Source: JANXVV01 sp038230975 (GTDB taxonomy: Bacteria > Planctomycetota > Phycisphaerae > Tepidisphaerales > Tepidisphaeraceae). Taken from it: a stretch of DNA of 26,260 nucleotides. Positions 13,960 through 23,800 of this stretch are shown here, one piece after another. The position numbers were made by a program, and so were the translations under genes. The notes under the pieces were generated by a model. The model did not search any database. It was not told the DNA's origin and saw only the letters and a list, made by a program, of their open reading frames with translations. The stretch lies in NCBI GenBank assembly GCA_038230975.1, contig JBBRMF010000047.1:1-26260 (forward strand). The letters are read 5' to 3'. How positions within the stretch are numbered: position 1 is the first letter of the stretch; every line of letters starts with the position of its first letter.

Positions 13960-16322
13960 TGAGTCCTTCCGCCGAAACCATCGTCATCTCCGGTGCCGGC
14001 CTCGCGACCGCCTTAGGCCTTTCGCGTGAAGACACCTGGCAGGGGATCCTGCGTGGCGAGAATGGTTTCGGCCCGATGACCGCGATGGAATCCCCGCTGC
14101 CCCCGGGGAAGGATGGCGGACAGGCACTTACGCTTCCGGAAACATTTTTTCCCGATTTACCCCGTGAAGTGCGATATCTCCGATGGACGATCGCCGATGC
14201 GTTGCGGGATGCGGGGTTGCTTGAGACCTCAATTTATTCAGCGACGCGCAGTGCCTGCCTGCTGGGCACGACGTTGCATGGGATGCGAGCCGCGGGCCGC
14301 ATGTTGCGCGGGGGCGATTTCTCTGCGCTCCAGGAATTCCTCGCGGGAAATACGCTGCAACTTTCGATCGACGGCTTCCCCATCACTGGCTTGAGCGCAA
14401 CCAACTGTTCGGCTTGTTCGTCAAGCCTGGGAAGCATCGCGATGGCGGTCACACTTCTGCAAACTCATCGGGCAGACCTCGTCATCGCCGGTGGATACGA
14501 CACGATCAGCGAGTATGTCTACGGCGGGTTTAACAGTTTGCGGCTCGTTGCCGAAGGACCCCTCCGGCCTTTCGCCAAAGGTCGCCAGGGGATGAAGCTC
14601 GCCGAAGGATATGGCATTGTCGTTCTGGAGCGGCAGAGCGATGCCAGTTGTCGCGGTGCCAAACCGCTGGCAAGAATTCTCGGTTGGGGCGAATCGGCCG
14701 ATGCCCATCATCTCACCCAGCCGCACCCTCAAGGCAACGGCGCGGCCCGCGCCATCAGCCAGGCGATTGAACGCGCCGGCCTGCAACCCACGGACATCAA
14801 TTTAATCGCCGCCCACGCAACGGGGACACCCGACAATGATGTCGGCGAATATGCCGCCTTTTCCCGTGTGTTTCAGGCCCATTTGCCAAACGTTCCCGTC
14901 GTTGCGTTCAAAAGCCATCTGGGGCACACGCTCGGCGGCGCGGGAGCCGTGGAATTGGTGCTTGCCGCCATGGCGATGCGCGATCAGATGATTCCTGCTT
15001 GCGCCAACGTAAGGCAGGAAGACATCGAGTTCCCCGACCTTCAACTTGCCACAGGCCAGCCCAAACCGGCAAAACTTCGCACCACCCTGAACACCTCACT
15101 GGGCTTTGGCGGCGCAAATACCTGCATCGTGCTCGGTGCGGCGGGCGATATCAAACCGATGGAATTTTCTTCATCCATCGATCCCAGCCCATCTCCCGTT
15201 TACATCACCGGCATTGGTGTCATTGCGCCGGGAATCATCGGCAATGATGCGTTCCTTGCGCGGCTGAAGAATCCATGCGATCCGGCATGGAACAGAGACA
15301 CCGGCTCCGTGCCGGAAGCGGCTTTGGAAGGCCTGCTGAATGCGCGGCGCGTTCGTCGAATGAGCGATTATGTCAAGCTGACTCTCGCCACCGCGACCTT
15401 GGCATTGCGCGACGCCGGGGTGCAGGATATTCCCGCGTTTGCCGAAGATTGTGCGGCAATTCTCGGTTCAACGCACGGATCGTGTAACTTCAGCGCATCG
15501 TACTATTCGCAGATCATTCAAGAAGGATTGCTCGCGGCGAATCCGATTCTATTCGCCGAGGCAGTCCCCAATGCCGGGGCGGCGCAATTGAGTTTGATGC
15601 TTTCACTCAAAGGGGCTTGTCAGACGATCATCGGAACGCGCACGGCAGGATTGGATGCTCTTTCATTGGCGGCCGCCAGGATCAGTGCCGGAGTTTGGGA
15701 CCGCGCGATTGTCAGCGCAGGCGAAGAATATTGCGATGTCGTCAATCAAGCTTACCTGCACTGCGGTATTCGGGCCGCTTCACACGGCTGTGCGCCGTTT
15801 TCCGAGGAGCGTGGCTTTACCAGCGGAGCCGGAGCAGTCACATTGATTCTGGAATCTCAGAAGTCTATCGATCGACGAGGCGGCCGCGCCGCCGGGCAAA
15901 TCGATGCCTCCGCTGCCGCCCGGGGAAAAGTTTCAATCTCATCGCAGACCGTGTCTCGGGTGTTGGCGGACTTAGAAAATCCTGCGGACGTTTTGAGCTC
16001 GGCCTGCGGGACGTGGATCGATCGAGCTGAATCGGCGGCATTTCGACACGGCGGCAATCCACGCATTTCGACGATCTATGGCCACATCGCTGAAACCTTC
16101 AGCGCCTCACCTCTGTTTGGCATCGCCGCCGTCCTGCTATCCGGAAAGATGCCCACATTGCTCGGGCAAGTATCCATTGAAAATCGATTTGCGGAAACAG
16201 GGCATGAAATAGTCAAAACGTTCGCCGCAATCTGCACAGACTTCACCGGCTGCGTAAGCGGTGTTCGATTCCGCTTGTCCCCTCCCCCCATGATTACATG
16301 GGGGGAGGGGACCGGAAAATAA
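13959..16322 (+). CDS. Beta-ketoacyl synthase fused to a degenerate ketosynthase (KS-CLF fusion)
   Basis: The 787-residue product contains two complete ketosynthase-length domains. KS1 (about 6-395) has the full triad: Cys153 in SACSSSLG, His286 in HATGT, His323 in KSHLGHTLGGAG, and the GFGGAN end (382-387). KS2 (about 413-775) keeps the fold (GTRTAGLDAL, GFTSGAGAVTLIL, YGHIAETF) but has Arg561 at the nucleophile position and Cys683 (SACGTWID) at the first His position; only His709 remains. An inactive partner is what chain-length factors look like, and known aryl polyene synthases use a separate KS and CLF-like protein as a heterodimer. Here both are on one chain. Its start overlaps the acyltransferase stop, and its last residues are encoded by a palindromic repeat (16277-16312). 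Confidence 0.9.
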   Translation: MSPSAETIVISGAGLATALGLSREDTWQGILRGENGFGPMTAMESPLPPGKDGGQALTLPETFFPDLPREVRYLRWTIADALRDAGLLETSIYSATRSACLLGTTLHGMRAAGRMLRGGDFSALQEFLAGNTLQLSIDGFPITGLSATNCSACSSSLGSIAMAVTLLQTHRADLVIAGGYDTISEYVYGGFNSLRLVAEGPLRPFAKGRQGMKLAEGYGIVVLERQSDASCRGAKPLARILGWGESADAHHLTQPHPQGNGAARAISQAIERAGLQPTDINLIAAHATGTPDNDVGEYAAFSRVFQAHLPNVPVVAFKSHLGHTLGGAGAVELVLAAMAMRDQMIPACANVRQEDIEFPDLQLATGQPKPAKLRTTLNTSLGFGGANTCIVLGAAGDIKPMEFSSSIDPSPSPVYITGIGVIAPGIIGNDAFLARLKNPCDPAWNRDTGSVPEAALEGLLNARRVRRMSDYVKLTLATATLALRDAGVQDIPAFAEDCAAILGSTHGSCNFSASYYSQIIQEGLLAANPILFAEAVPNAGAAQLSLMLSLKGACQTIIGTRTAGLDALSLAAARISAGVWDRAIVSAGEEYCDVVNQAYLHCGIRAASHGCAPFSEERGFTSGAGAVTLILESQKSIDRRGGRAAGQIDASAAARGKVSISSQTVSRVLADLENPADVLSSACGTWIDRAESAAFRHGGNPRISTIYGHIAETFSASPLFGIAAVLLSGKMPTLLGQVSIENRFAETGHEIVKTFAAICTDFTGCVSGVRFRLSPPPMITWGEGTGK
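16277..16312. repeat. Palindromic repeat (family 1, copy D) inside the 3' end of the KS-CLF gene
   Basis: A perfect 16-base arm GTCCCCTCCCCCCATG (16277-16292), loop ATTA, and its complement (16297-16312). It is a single unit without the TTAGGGTGAGGG tail. It lies within the coding sequence and supplies the terminal residues SPPPMITWGEG. It could also act as a transcript-end hairpin, but no T-run follows. Confidence 0.8.
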
Positions 16323-16362
16323 CTTGCGATCGCTTTTTCACTATTCAAACAACTTTGCCACT

Positions 16363-16391
16363 TTGGATTCATTTGATCTTCATGTCATAAT
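16363..16391 (+). promoter_or_regulatory. Possible sigma-70-type promoter in the 114-base gap before the chorismatase gene
   Basis: TTGGAT (16363-16368) and CATAAT (16386-16391) are spaced by 17 bases, 45 bases before the ATG at 16437. This is the only sizeable gap in the second half of the operon, so an internal promoter is plausible. Matches to the consensus are 3/6 and 5/6, and promoter rules for this phylum are poorly known to me. Confidence 0.25.
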
Positions 16392-16436
16392 GCCTGCGGA
16401 GATCTAAACGAAACCGCGACGATCTTAATTACGCCT

Positions 16437-17363
16437 ATGTCTCGTACACTCTCTGCCCAATCACGACGCACTCTTCCAACGACGTTGACGCCCGGTCCAT
16501 GGGTTCAGGAACTTGTCGGTTCCGAGAGTCAATCGTACGAAACAAATGGAACCGTACACACGATCACGAACGGCGAATTTGCTTCGCTTGTCACCGTGAG
16601 AATTGATCGCGCTCGTACCCTGGACGCATCGCAGTTTGAGCAGGCGACGATCGAAGCGTATCGGAATATCCGGTTTGACCTGAAGCAGCTTCGCCACAGT
16701 CATCCGGTTCGATTCTGGAATTTTCTGCCGGCGATTCACGAGCCGATGGACGCCAATCGCGATCGCTACATGGTTTTTAACTCCGGTCGATTTACTGCGT
16801 TCAGCGATTGGTTTGGCGGCATCGGTCATCTTCCCGAACGCCTTCCCGCAGCATCCGGTGTAGGCCATGACGGCGGCGAGCTGGTCATTCACTGCCTGGC
16901 CTTTGAGCGGCCGGGGGACGCCATTGAAAACCCGCGGCAGATTCCGGCATTTCGTTATTCGGCCCGATATGGCCCGCGCCCGCCCTGCTTCGCGCGAGCC
17001 ACGGTTGCCCAGGATCCTCGCGATGATGGCCTGCTGCTTCTTGTGGCCGGCACTGCCAGCATTCGCGGTGAACAAACCATTCACCCCACCGATCTGCAGG
17101 GGCAGTTGGACGAAACGATTACAAATCTTCGCGCCCTTCTTGCCGTGGCCGAAGGGTCGGTTCCATCGAACGATCTGAAATCTTTTTCGGATGTGCGCGT
17201 CTATTTTCTTCGCGAACAGGATGCCAGTGCAATTGAGAAGATGACCCGCGAAACCTTCGGGCCGGCCACGCGCGTGCAGATGTGCCGTGCGGATATCTGC
17301 CGTGCCGATCTGCTTGTTGAGATTGAGGGAGTTGCGCAACTTCAGCGCCGGAGCCATCGATGA
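16437..17363 (+). CDS. Chorismatase (FkbO/Hyg5/XanB2 family)
   Basis: Chorismatases hydrolyse chorismate to give pyruvate and a dihydroxycyclohexadiene or hydroxybenzoate. The 308-residue product carries the family blocks: RYMVFNSGR (110-118), ENPRQIPAFRYSARYGP (164-180) followed by PPCFARA, AGTASIRGEQTIH (204-216), and the C-terminal ADICRADLLVEIEG (285-298). Length fits the family. In Xanthomonas, XanB2 supplies 3-hydroxybenzoate as the starter for the pigment xanthomonadin, and the neighbours here (ligase, KS-CLF, halogenase-like enzyme) suit the same use. Whether this enzyme makes 3-HBA, 4-HBA or the diene cannot be told by eye. Its stop overlaps the next start (ATGA). Confidence 0.85.
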   Translation: MSRTLSAQSRRTLPTTLTPGPWVQELVGSESQSYETNGTVHTITNGEFASLVTVRIDRARTLDASQFEQATIEAYRNIRFDLKQLRHSHPVRFWNFLPAIHEPMDANRDRYMVFNSGRFTAFSDWFGGIGHLPERLPAASGVGHDGGELVIHCLAFERPGDAIENPRQIPAFRYSARYGPRPPCFARATVAQDPRDDGLLLLVAGTASIRGEQTIHPTDLQGQLDETITNLRALLAVAEGSVPSNDLKSFSDVRVYFLREQDASAIEKMTRETFGPATRVQMCRADICRADLLVEIEGVAQLQRRSHR

Positions 17364-18667
17364 ATCCCATTTATGATGCCTTGGTCATCGGTGGCGGCCC
17401 CGGGGGTGCGGTCAGCGCGCTTTTGTTGGCCCGCGCGGGATTGCGCGTTTGCGTCTTCGAAAAATCGCGACATCCGCGGTTTCACATCGGTGAATCAATT
17501 TTACCGCGCTGCCTGCCGTTGATTCAGGAACTGGGATTGGAGCCCGAGCTTCGTCGCCTTCCGCATTTGCCAAAATACGGTGCCGAATTCGGCCTGGGCA
17601 ATGATTTCAATACCATGAGTTTCAGCTTCACCGAAGGCCTGCTTCCGGGTTCACCAACTTTCAACATCGAACGCGCTCCGTTTGATGAGATGCTTCTGAA
17701 CGCTGCCCGCGCTGCCGGCGCTGAAGTGTTTGAGGACACCGCCGTCAAGCAAATCAATCGGCTGGAAGAAGGCGCAGTTGAAATCGCCACGGCCGATCGC
17801 ACTTTTGCGGGTCGGGTTCTGATCGATGCCTCCGGCCAAGGCACGGTGGTCGGTCGACACGTTGGAACCCGTCGTGGATTCCAAGACCCGGATCTGCAGA
17901 AAGTCGCCTATTTTCAGCACTTTGAAAACGTCGAGCGCCCCACCGGCAAAGCGGCCGGGCATCCCACGATCCTGATGTGCCGTGAGGGTTGGTTCTGGTT
18001 GATCGGCCTGAGCCCGACAAAAACCAGTGTTGGATTCGTCACCCGGCCTTCTTTCGTGAAAGAGATTCAAGTGGAGCCGGATCGTCTTTTGCAGTGGGCG
18101 ATCGATCGATGTCCGGTCGTTCGACACCGCATGCGGGCAGCGGTCGGTGAGGCAACGAATCTGGTTCTGTCCGATTTCAGTTACACCTGCAAACCCCACG
18201 CGGGACCGGGATATTTTTTAGTGGGTGATGCCGGAGCTTTTCTCGATCCGATATTTTCAACGGGTGTGACCCTGGCGATGATGGGGGCCCAGGAAGCGGC
18301 AAAACAGGTCATCGATATTCTGCAAGAAAACAAGAAGCCAGCAGGCGCACGGCGGGCCTACTGCAAATTCATTGAAGGTAGCACAAGCATCTTCTGGAGA
18401 CTCATTCGCGATTACTATCGCCATTCGTTTAGAGAGCTGTTTATGAATGGTCGCGGGCCGTTGCAGGTACATAGCGCCGTGATTTCAACGCTCGCGGGCA
18501 GTGTGTTTCCGCGAGCAGTCTGGGCCCTGCGCTGGCGGCTATGGTTTTATTATCTCTGCGTGCGATTGCAGAACTACTTTCCCCTCGTCCCTCGACGCAC
18601 TGAGTGTTCGCTGCTCGACGAACAGCCTGCGGAAATTCCCTCGACGCAGTCTGCGGTGGCGGTTTGA
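17360..18667 (+). CDS. FAD-dependent halogenase-like oxidoreductase
   Basis: The 435-residue product has a Rossmann FAD site GGGPGG (11-16), an FEKSRHPRFHIGES block (33-46), and GDAGAFLDPIFSTGV (289-303) for flavin binding. Lys72 in LPKYGAEF sits where flavin-dependent halogenases carry their catalytic lysine. WFWLIG (211-216) aligns with the halogenase motif WxWxIP except that Pro is Gly. Xanthomonadin and flexirubin clusters encode similar enzymes and their products are brominated or chlorinated, so ring halogenation of the aryl head is the favoured role. A non-halogenating monooxygenase or reductase of the same superfamily remains possible. A flavin reductase is not encoded nearby. It overlaps the chorismatase by 4 bases. 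Confidence 0.85.
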   Translation: MNPIYDALVIGGGPGGAVSALLLARAGLRVCVFEKSRHPRFHIGESILPRCLPLIQELGLEPELRRLPHLPKYGAEFGLGNDFNTMSFSFTEGLLPGSPTFNIERAPFDEMLLNAARAAGAEVFEDTAVKQINRLEEGAVEIATADRTFAGRVLIDASGQGTVVGRHVGTRRGFQDPDLQKVAYFQHFENVERPTGKAAGHPTILMCREGWFWLIGLSPTKTSVGFVTRPSFVKEIQVEPDRLLQWAIDRCPVVRHRMRAAVGEATNLVLSDFSYTCKPHAGPGYFLVGDAGAFLDPIFSTGVTLAMMGAQEAAKQVIDILQENKKPAGARRAYCKFIEGSTSIFWRLIRDYYRHSFRELFMNGRGPLQVHSAVISTLAGSVFPRAVWALRWRLWFYYLCVRLQNYFPLVPRRTECSLLDEQPAEIPSTQSAVAV

Positions 18668-18684
18668 TTTACGATCAGCGATTC

Positions 18685-20145
18685 ATGCACTCCTTCAAAT
18701 TGCTAACGCGGCTCCAGCAGCACGCCATCGATCGCCCCGACGCGATGGCGTATCGCCTGCATTCTGTGGGCGAGCTCACCTACCGCCAACTTGCCGATCA
18801 AGTAACGGAACTCTCACATCGGCTAAAAGAACTGCTCCCCCGCAACGCGACGGTCATTCTCTCATTGCCGAGCGATTTGGAATATCCGGTGGCGTTCCTC
18901 GGAATTCTGGCAGCCGGATGCTCGGTGTTTCCCGTTTCACCGGAAGCTTCTGACGTCGAGTTGCTTCGGGCCGCGATGGAATCTCGAGCGGTTTGCGTCA
19001 TCGGGGATGAACGGGCCGTTCGCTTGCTGACGGAATCACGGCGAACGATTTCGTGTCGTGTAAAGGAAGAGTCCAACGAAAACAGTTCCGTGGGCGTTCA
19101 GTTGCATTTTTCGGATAAGTGTGCGGGAGATTTACTGCTTCAAAGTTCGGGGACGACAGGCTTGCCGAAGATCGCGCGGCGTACGGCGGCCTCCCTCGAT
19201 GCAGTCGCCAGCGCCACTGCGGACACCGTCGGCTTCACGACTGTCGATTGCGTGCTGATGACTGTTCCACTGACGCATTCCTACGGAATGGAGCACGGCT
19301 TGCTTGCCCCGATCTGGGCGGGCAGTTGTGTTCACCTCTGCCCCGGTTTGGATTTACAGATACTCCTGCCGGAACTCGCCGGCGGGATCACGATCTTTCC
19401 GGGGGTTCCCTCGACGTTTGAAATGTTGGCCGGGCTGCCAGCCGACGGTACTCCGGCAATGCCGACTTTGCGGTGCGCCTATGCCGCCGGGGCCCCTCTT
19501 CCACGATCGGTGTTTGACGCGTTTTTCGCACGATACGGTGTCCGCGTCACGCAACTGTATGGAGCGACGGAGATCGGCTCGGTCACTTTCAATTCAACTG
19601 CCGAGCCTTTCGATTCGGCGAGCGTCGGCCGGGGAATGCGCGACGTTTCGATTCGCATTCTCGATCCTGAAAATCCAGCCGTTTCGCTCGGTGTCGGCGA
19701 AGAAGGTCAAATTGCAATTCACGCTCCGTCGATGTTCAGCGGTTATCTCAATGGAAGCTCCGATTTAATCAACGGTCATTTCCCCACGGGAGATCTCGGC
19801 CGGATGGACGCGCAAGGCCGTCTTTTCGTGACGGGGCGCATCAAACTGCTGATTGACGTCGGTGGCCTGAAGGTGAATCCGCTTGAGGTTGAAGCGGTTC
19901 TCCAACAACATCCGGGCGTGGCGGCGTGCGCGGTGATTGCCGTGCGCCAAACCGCGACGATCAATCGAATCAAGGCGATCATCGAACCGCGCGACGCTGT
20001 ACATCCACCGGCGATTGAAGCGCTTCGGCAGATCGCCCGGGCGCATTTGTCGGCTTATAAAGTGCCTCGGTTCTTCGAGATTCGTTCTAATCTGCCGCGC
20101 TCCCCGGTCGGCAAAATTCTCCGACATCTGCTGGAGGTGAAATGA
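18685..20145 (+). CDS. AMP-dependent acyl-CoA/acyl-ACP ligase (ANL superfamily)
   Basis: The product is an adenylate-forming ligase of 486 residues. Motifs are the P-loop SSGTTGLPK (154-162), YGATE (292-296), TGDLGRMD (368-375), the hinge/RIK-type GRIKLLIDVGGLKVNPLEVE (384-403), and the C-terminal catalytic Lys477 in SPVGKIL. It probably adenylates hydroxybenzoate and loads it onto CoA or onto the ACP of the operon as starter. The frame is open upstream to a GTG at 18604, which would overlap the halogenase gene by 64 bases; ATG 18685, 17 bases after that gene, starts at the usual family position. It is somewhat shorter than most ANL enzymes (about 500-550). The stop overlaps the next start (ATGA). 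Confidence 0.87.
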   Translation: MHSFKLLTRLQQHAIDRPDAMAYRLHSVGELTYRQLADQVTELSHRLKELLPRNATVILSLPSDLEYPVAFLGILAAGCSVFPVSPEASDVELLRAAMESRAVCVIGDERAVRLLTESRRTISCRVKEESNENSSVGVQLHFSDKCAGDLLLQSSGTTGLPKIARRTAASLDAVASATADTVGFTTVDCVLMTVPLTHSYGMEHGLLAPIWAGSCVHLCPGLDLQILLPELAGGITIFPGVPSTFEMLAGLPADGTPAMPTLRCAYAAGAPLPRSVFDAFFARYGVRVTQLYGATEIGSVTFNSTAEPFDSASVGRGMRDVSIRILDPENPAVSLGVGEEGQIAIHAPSMFSGYLNGSSDLINGHFPTGDLGRMDAQGRLFVTGRIKLLIDVGGLKVNPLEVEAVLQQHPGVAACAVIAVRQTATINRIKAIIEPRDAVHPPAIEALRQIARAHLSAYKVPRFFEIRSNLPRSPVGKILRHLLEVK

Positions 20146-20885
20146 AAAGACTTCCTTGCGCATCCATCGTGAGTTGCCTCTTCATCTTTTTCACCGGATG
20201 CCAGACGGAGCATATCCCCACTTATCCGCCGATGCCGTCGTCGCAGGCCATCAACCTTTTGGAAGACCGATCCCACGCGATCCACACGATCTCTTCCCAG
20301 GCCTTGCTCACACTTACGCGAGAGAACGGTGAAAGCGTTCGGCTTGATGGGGCGATCGTACTGCAACCGCCGGATCGCGCGCGGTTGCGGGCGTACAAAT
20401 TTGGCCGCGCCGTATTCGACATGACCCTTACACCGGAAGGTTTGTGGTTAATTTCACCGCAGGAAGGCGATCGACGAAAAGAAATTCTCGCTGCGGGAGC
20501 AAACACCGGGAACCTCACCCGCGAATGGCTTCGCCTGATGACCGGAGAATTGAACGGTTCGGATGTCACGGTCGAAGAAACACCGAAAATGCTGCTGCTG
20601 AAGCAGATTCGTGACGGCGCAACTCTAGTTTGCCAGATTGATCGCAAAACACTCACGCCTCGCCGATACACGCTGACAGACCGTAATGGGATTGAACGTT
20701 TCACGTTGACGCTGGATCGATACATGGAAATTGCCGGGGTTGTTTGGCCACAACGCATTGAAGCAAAGAGTGAATCGGGCAGCATTCTGATTGAACTGCG
20801 CGATGTGGAAATCAACGGCTCGGTTCCTCCCACTGCATTCCGTCCGCCGGCCCGCGCGGAAAAGATCGCGGAGAAATCGCCATGA
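20142..20885 (+). CDS. Outer-membrane lipoprotein with a LolA/LolB-like fold
   Basis: The 247-residue product has a lipoprotein signal: MKRLPCASIV, hydrophobic core, then a lipobox FTGC with Cys20. The mature part has a strand pattern like LolB/DUF4292 half-barrels: HTISSQALLTLTRENGESVRLDGAIVLQPPDRARLRAYKFGRAVFDMTLTPEGLWLISP. A Gln at +2 after Cys is not an inner-membrane retention signal in the usual sense, so outer-membrane location is likely. Aryl polyene clusters pair a LolA-like carrier with a small lipoprotein and an MMPL exporter, which is the arrangement here. It is coupled by 4-base overlaps to the ligase before it and the exporter after it. The fold call is by pattern only. Confidence 0.78.
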   Translation: MKRLPCASIVSCLFIFFTGCQTEHIPTYPPMPSSQAINLLEDRSHAIHTISSQALLTLTRENGESVRLDGAIVLQPPDRARLRAYKFGRAVFDMTLTPEGLWLISPQEGDRRKEILAAGANTGNLTREWLRLMTGELNGSDVTVEETPKMLLLKQIRDGATLVCQIDRKTLTPRRYTLTDRNGIERFTLTLDRYMEIAGVVWPQRIEAKSESGSILIELRDVEINGSVPPTAFRPPARAEKIAEKSP

Positions 20886-23800
20886 AACGTAACCTGGCAA
20901 ACTGGCCTGCAAGAAAGCCGGGATTGGCGCTCAGTTTCACCTTGCTGGCCGTCATTCTGGCCGCCATCAGCGCGGCGACGCTGCAGCCGGATACTTCATT
21001 CCAGAGCCTCTTTTCACCGCACGATCCGGCGGCCAATGCGCTCAACCGCGTACTGAATCATTTTCCGGCAGCGGAAGAATTGCTCATCCTGGCAACCACA
21101 CCAGGTGATTCGCCGCAACCCAGCCAGTTGATTGAATTCGCCGACCGATTGAAACAGCAAATTGCTCAAGACGCGGAAGCCTCGAAACTCGTCGGCACGA
21201 TTCGTTATCGCGCGGATCTGGAAAGTCGTGACTTTGTCAAAAAAGTGATCGTTCCCAATGGATTATTCTATCTGAGCGATGCCGAGTTCCAGGCCGCCAC
21301 ACATCGGTTGACGAAACCCGAAATGATCGAGCAGTTCCGCCGCAATCAAGCCATGCTGGCCGCCCCGGGACCGGCGGCGGGGGCATTGTCCAAAGCGTTG
21401 CTGCAAGACCCGCTGCGACTTCACGAATTTATCGAGCAGCGATTGATGGCATCGCGACCTTTTAAGACCTATGAAAACAGCGATGCGTTTTTATCGGAGG
21501 ATGGGCGGAGCCTGCTGATACGAATTGCCGGCGTAAAACCGCCGAGCGACATGGATTTTTGCAAGCAGCTCACGAAGAGCATTTCCAGGCTGGCCGAACG
21601 TGCGAACACGGGGCAGGTGCAACTGGAATTTTCCGGCGCGTACCCCATCGCCGCGCAAAGTGAGAGTTCCATTCGCAGGGATTCCATCTCCAGCGTTATC
21701 GGTTCCGTAATCTGTCTTGCGGTTCTTTTCATGGTGACCTTTCGGCGATCGTTTCGGTTGATCGCGATGACGTTTATTCCGGTCGCCATCGGAATCCTGT
21801 ATGGCTTCGGAATATACGCGCTTATGAGCCATCATGTGACACCGCTGACCGGTGTGATTGGCGCGGTGCTTGCCGGCGTGGGGATCGACTACTCGGTATT
21901 TTATCTGGTGCATTATCTGGAACGTCGCGCGGCTGGGGCAAGCCCGATTGATGCGACCGACGCCACCATCCGCACGATTGGCGGTGCGCTATTGGCGGCT
22001 TGGGTCACCAGCGTGGTCGGTTTCATCGCGATTGTATTTGCTTCGATTCGGGCGCTGCGGGACTTTTCAATCGTGGGATCGCTCGGGCTGGCCGGTGCGC
22101 TGTTTGGAGCGGTGTTTATTTTGCCGGCATTGCTGGTGTTGGCCGATCGCTGGGGAACGAAATTGCGGTATTTGCTGCCTCTCGCGGTGCAACGAAGTGT
22201 TGCGTCGTCTGATGAGGTTCCTGTCGAGAATAATCCGTCTCCGTTTCGAGTGTCGATCCGGCCATTGCTTGGCTGGATCGACCGGAACGCGCTCGGGTGC
22301 AGTCGAATGTCATTCGCGATACTTCTTCTAATTGTTGTTGGGCTGGCAATCACTGGCCCGCGCCTCGGGATGGAGACCGATCCATCCGTGCTGCACCCCC
22401 GGCCCAATCCACCGCTCGACGCCCAGATCCATATCGCGCAGCGAATGGGGAGCGCCCCCGATTCATTGATCGTTCACCTTCAAGCGGAATCGGCGGAAAC
22501 ACTATTGATGCTCGCCCACCGCGTCAATGAACGGCTCTCGAGCGAAGCCGCGAAAGAGGTGGGAGTGTCTTCGACCTTTGGTTTGGCATCATTGCTCCCC
22601 GATCCGGCGATCGTCCCCGATCGGATGAGGCAAGTGGGCCCTGGCGTTGCCAAGACCGTACTCGCGGATTTTGACGCGGTGGTCGCGGACAGCCCATTCG
22701 ATCCCAAAGCATATGAACCGTACAAAAATTTCCTGAATATTCTGCTCACGCCATCCATGGCTCCCGGTATCGCCGAGATGATCCCGTATGCACAGTTAGC
22801 GGAGACATTTTTGCCGCGCCAGACTGATGAAGGTGCGCCACCTACGGAAGCGATTACGCTGGTGTTTCTCAGGCAGGCGATGAATCAGCGCGCGGCCCTC
22901 GAATCAACCGTCACCCGCCTGCGAGCACTCTTGAAGGATCTTCCCGGGGCAACGCTTACCGGGATGGCCGTGCTTAGCTTTGATACCGAGGCGACGATCC
23001 ATCGCGATTTACCCCGATTAATTCTGGCTGCGGTCGTCATCGTCGCGGCTTATTTGCTGCTGCATTTTCGATCCGTCGTCGATGCATTGCTCGCCGTTCT
23101 CCCGACGCTCTGCAGCCTGGCCTGTTTGCTGGCGGTTGCAAAGGTGGTGGGTGCAAAAGTAAATCTTGCCAATATCGTTTCCGTTCCGTTGCTGATTGGG
23201 ATCGATGTCGACTACGGCATCTTTCTCGTGAGTGTTGCGCGGCGAACCCACAGCCGCGCTGAGTTACTGGATCGCGTGTCGGCCAGCAGCCTGGCCGTGG
23301 TATTGTGCGCAAGTGCGACACTACTTGGCTTTGGTTCATTGGCTTTTACGTCAGTACCCGCGATTCGCACTTTGGGCTGGGCGGTGGGAATCGGGGTCAT
23401 TTCGTGCGCGATTGCATCCTTGTTTTTTCTCTTGCCGTTATTGCTATGGATGAAAGATCGCGCGTCGCAAAAACAGTCGCGCGGAATCCGATCCTCCGTG
23501 GCAGCGGCGATCGTTGCGGTCCTGGCGTTTTCAACCATTGGATGCGCACCGCCGAGCGGACGCCTTACTTTTCCGATAAACCCCATCGCCAAAACCGCCG
23601 ACACCGAATGGTTCGACATCCATCACGGTGGCCAAAAAGAATTCGGTTTAATTCATAGTGCTGACGGTCGGGTCGATCGCCTTTTGTGCTCAGATCATCG
23701 AGATGGCAACGTCACCCGTGAATATCGCCTCAGAGATTACGCCAACAAACAGGTGCCGCATCTGATCCTTCTCCTGGATTCGCTTCCCTTTGAGACAGTC

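Noticed and set aside
16461..17357. 298-codon open frame opposite the chorismatase
   Set aside because: The forward frame has clear chorismatase blocks and operon overlaps; the reverse frame has no domain.
18604..18684. GTG start for the AMP ligase
   Set aside because: It would overlap the halogenase-like gene by 64 bases and adds residues unlike the family.
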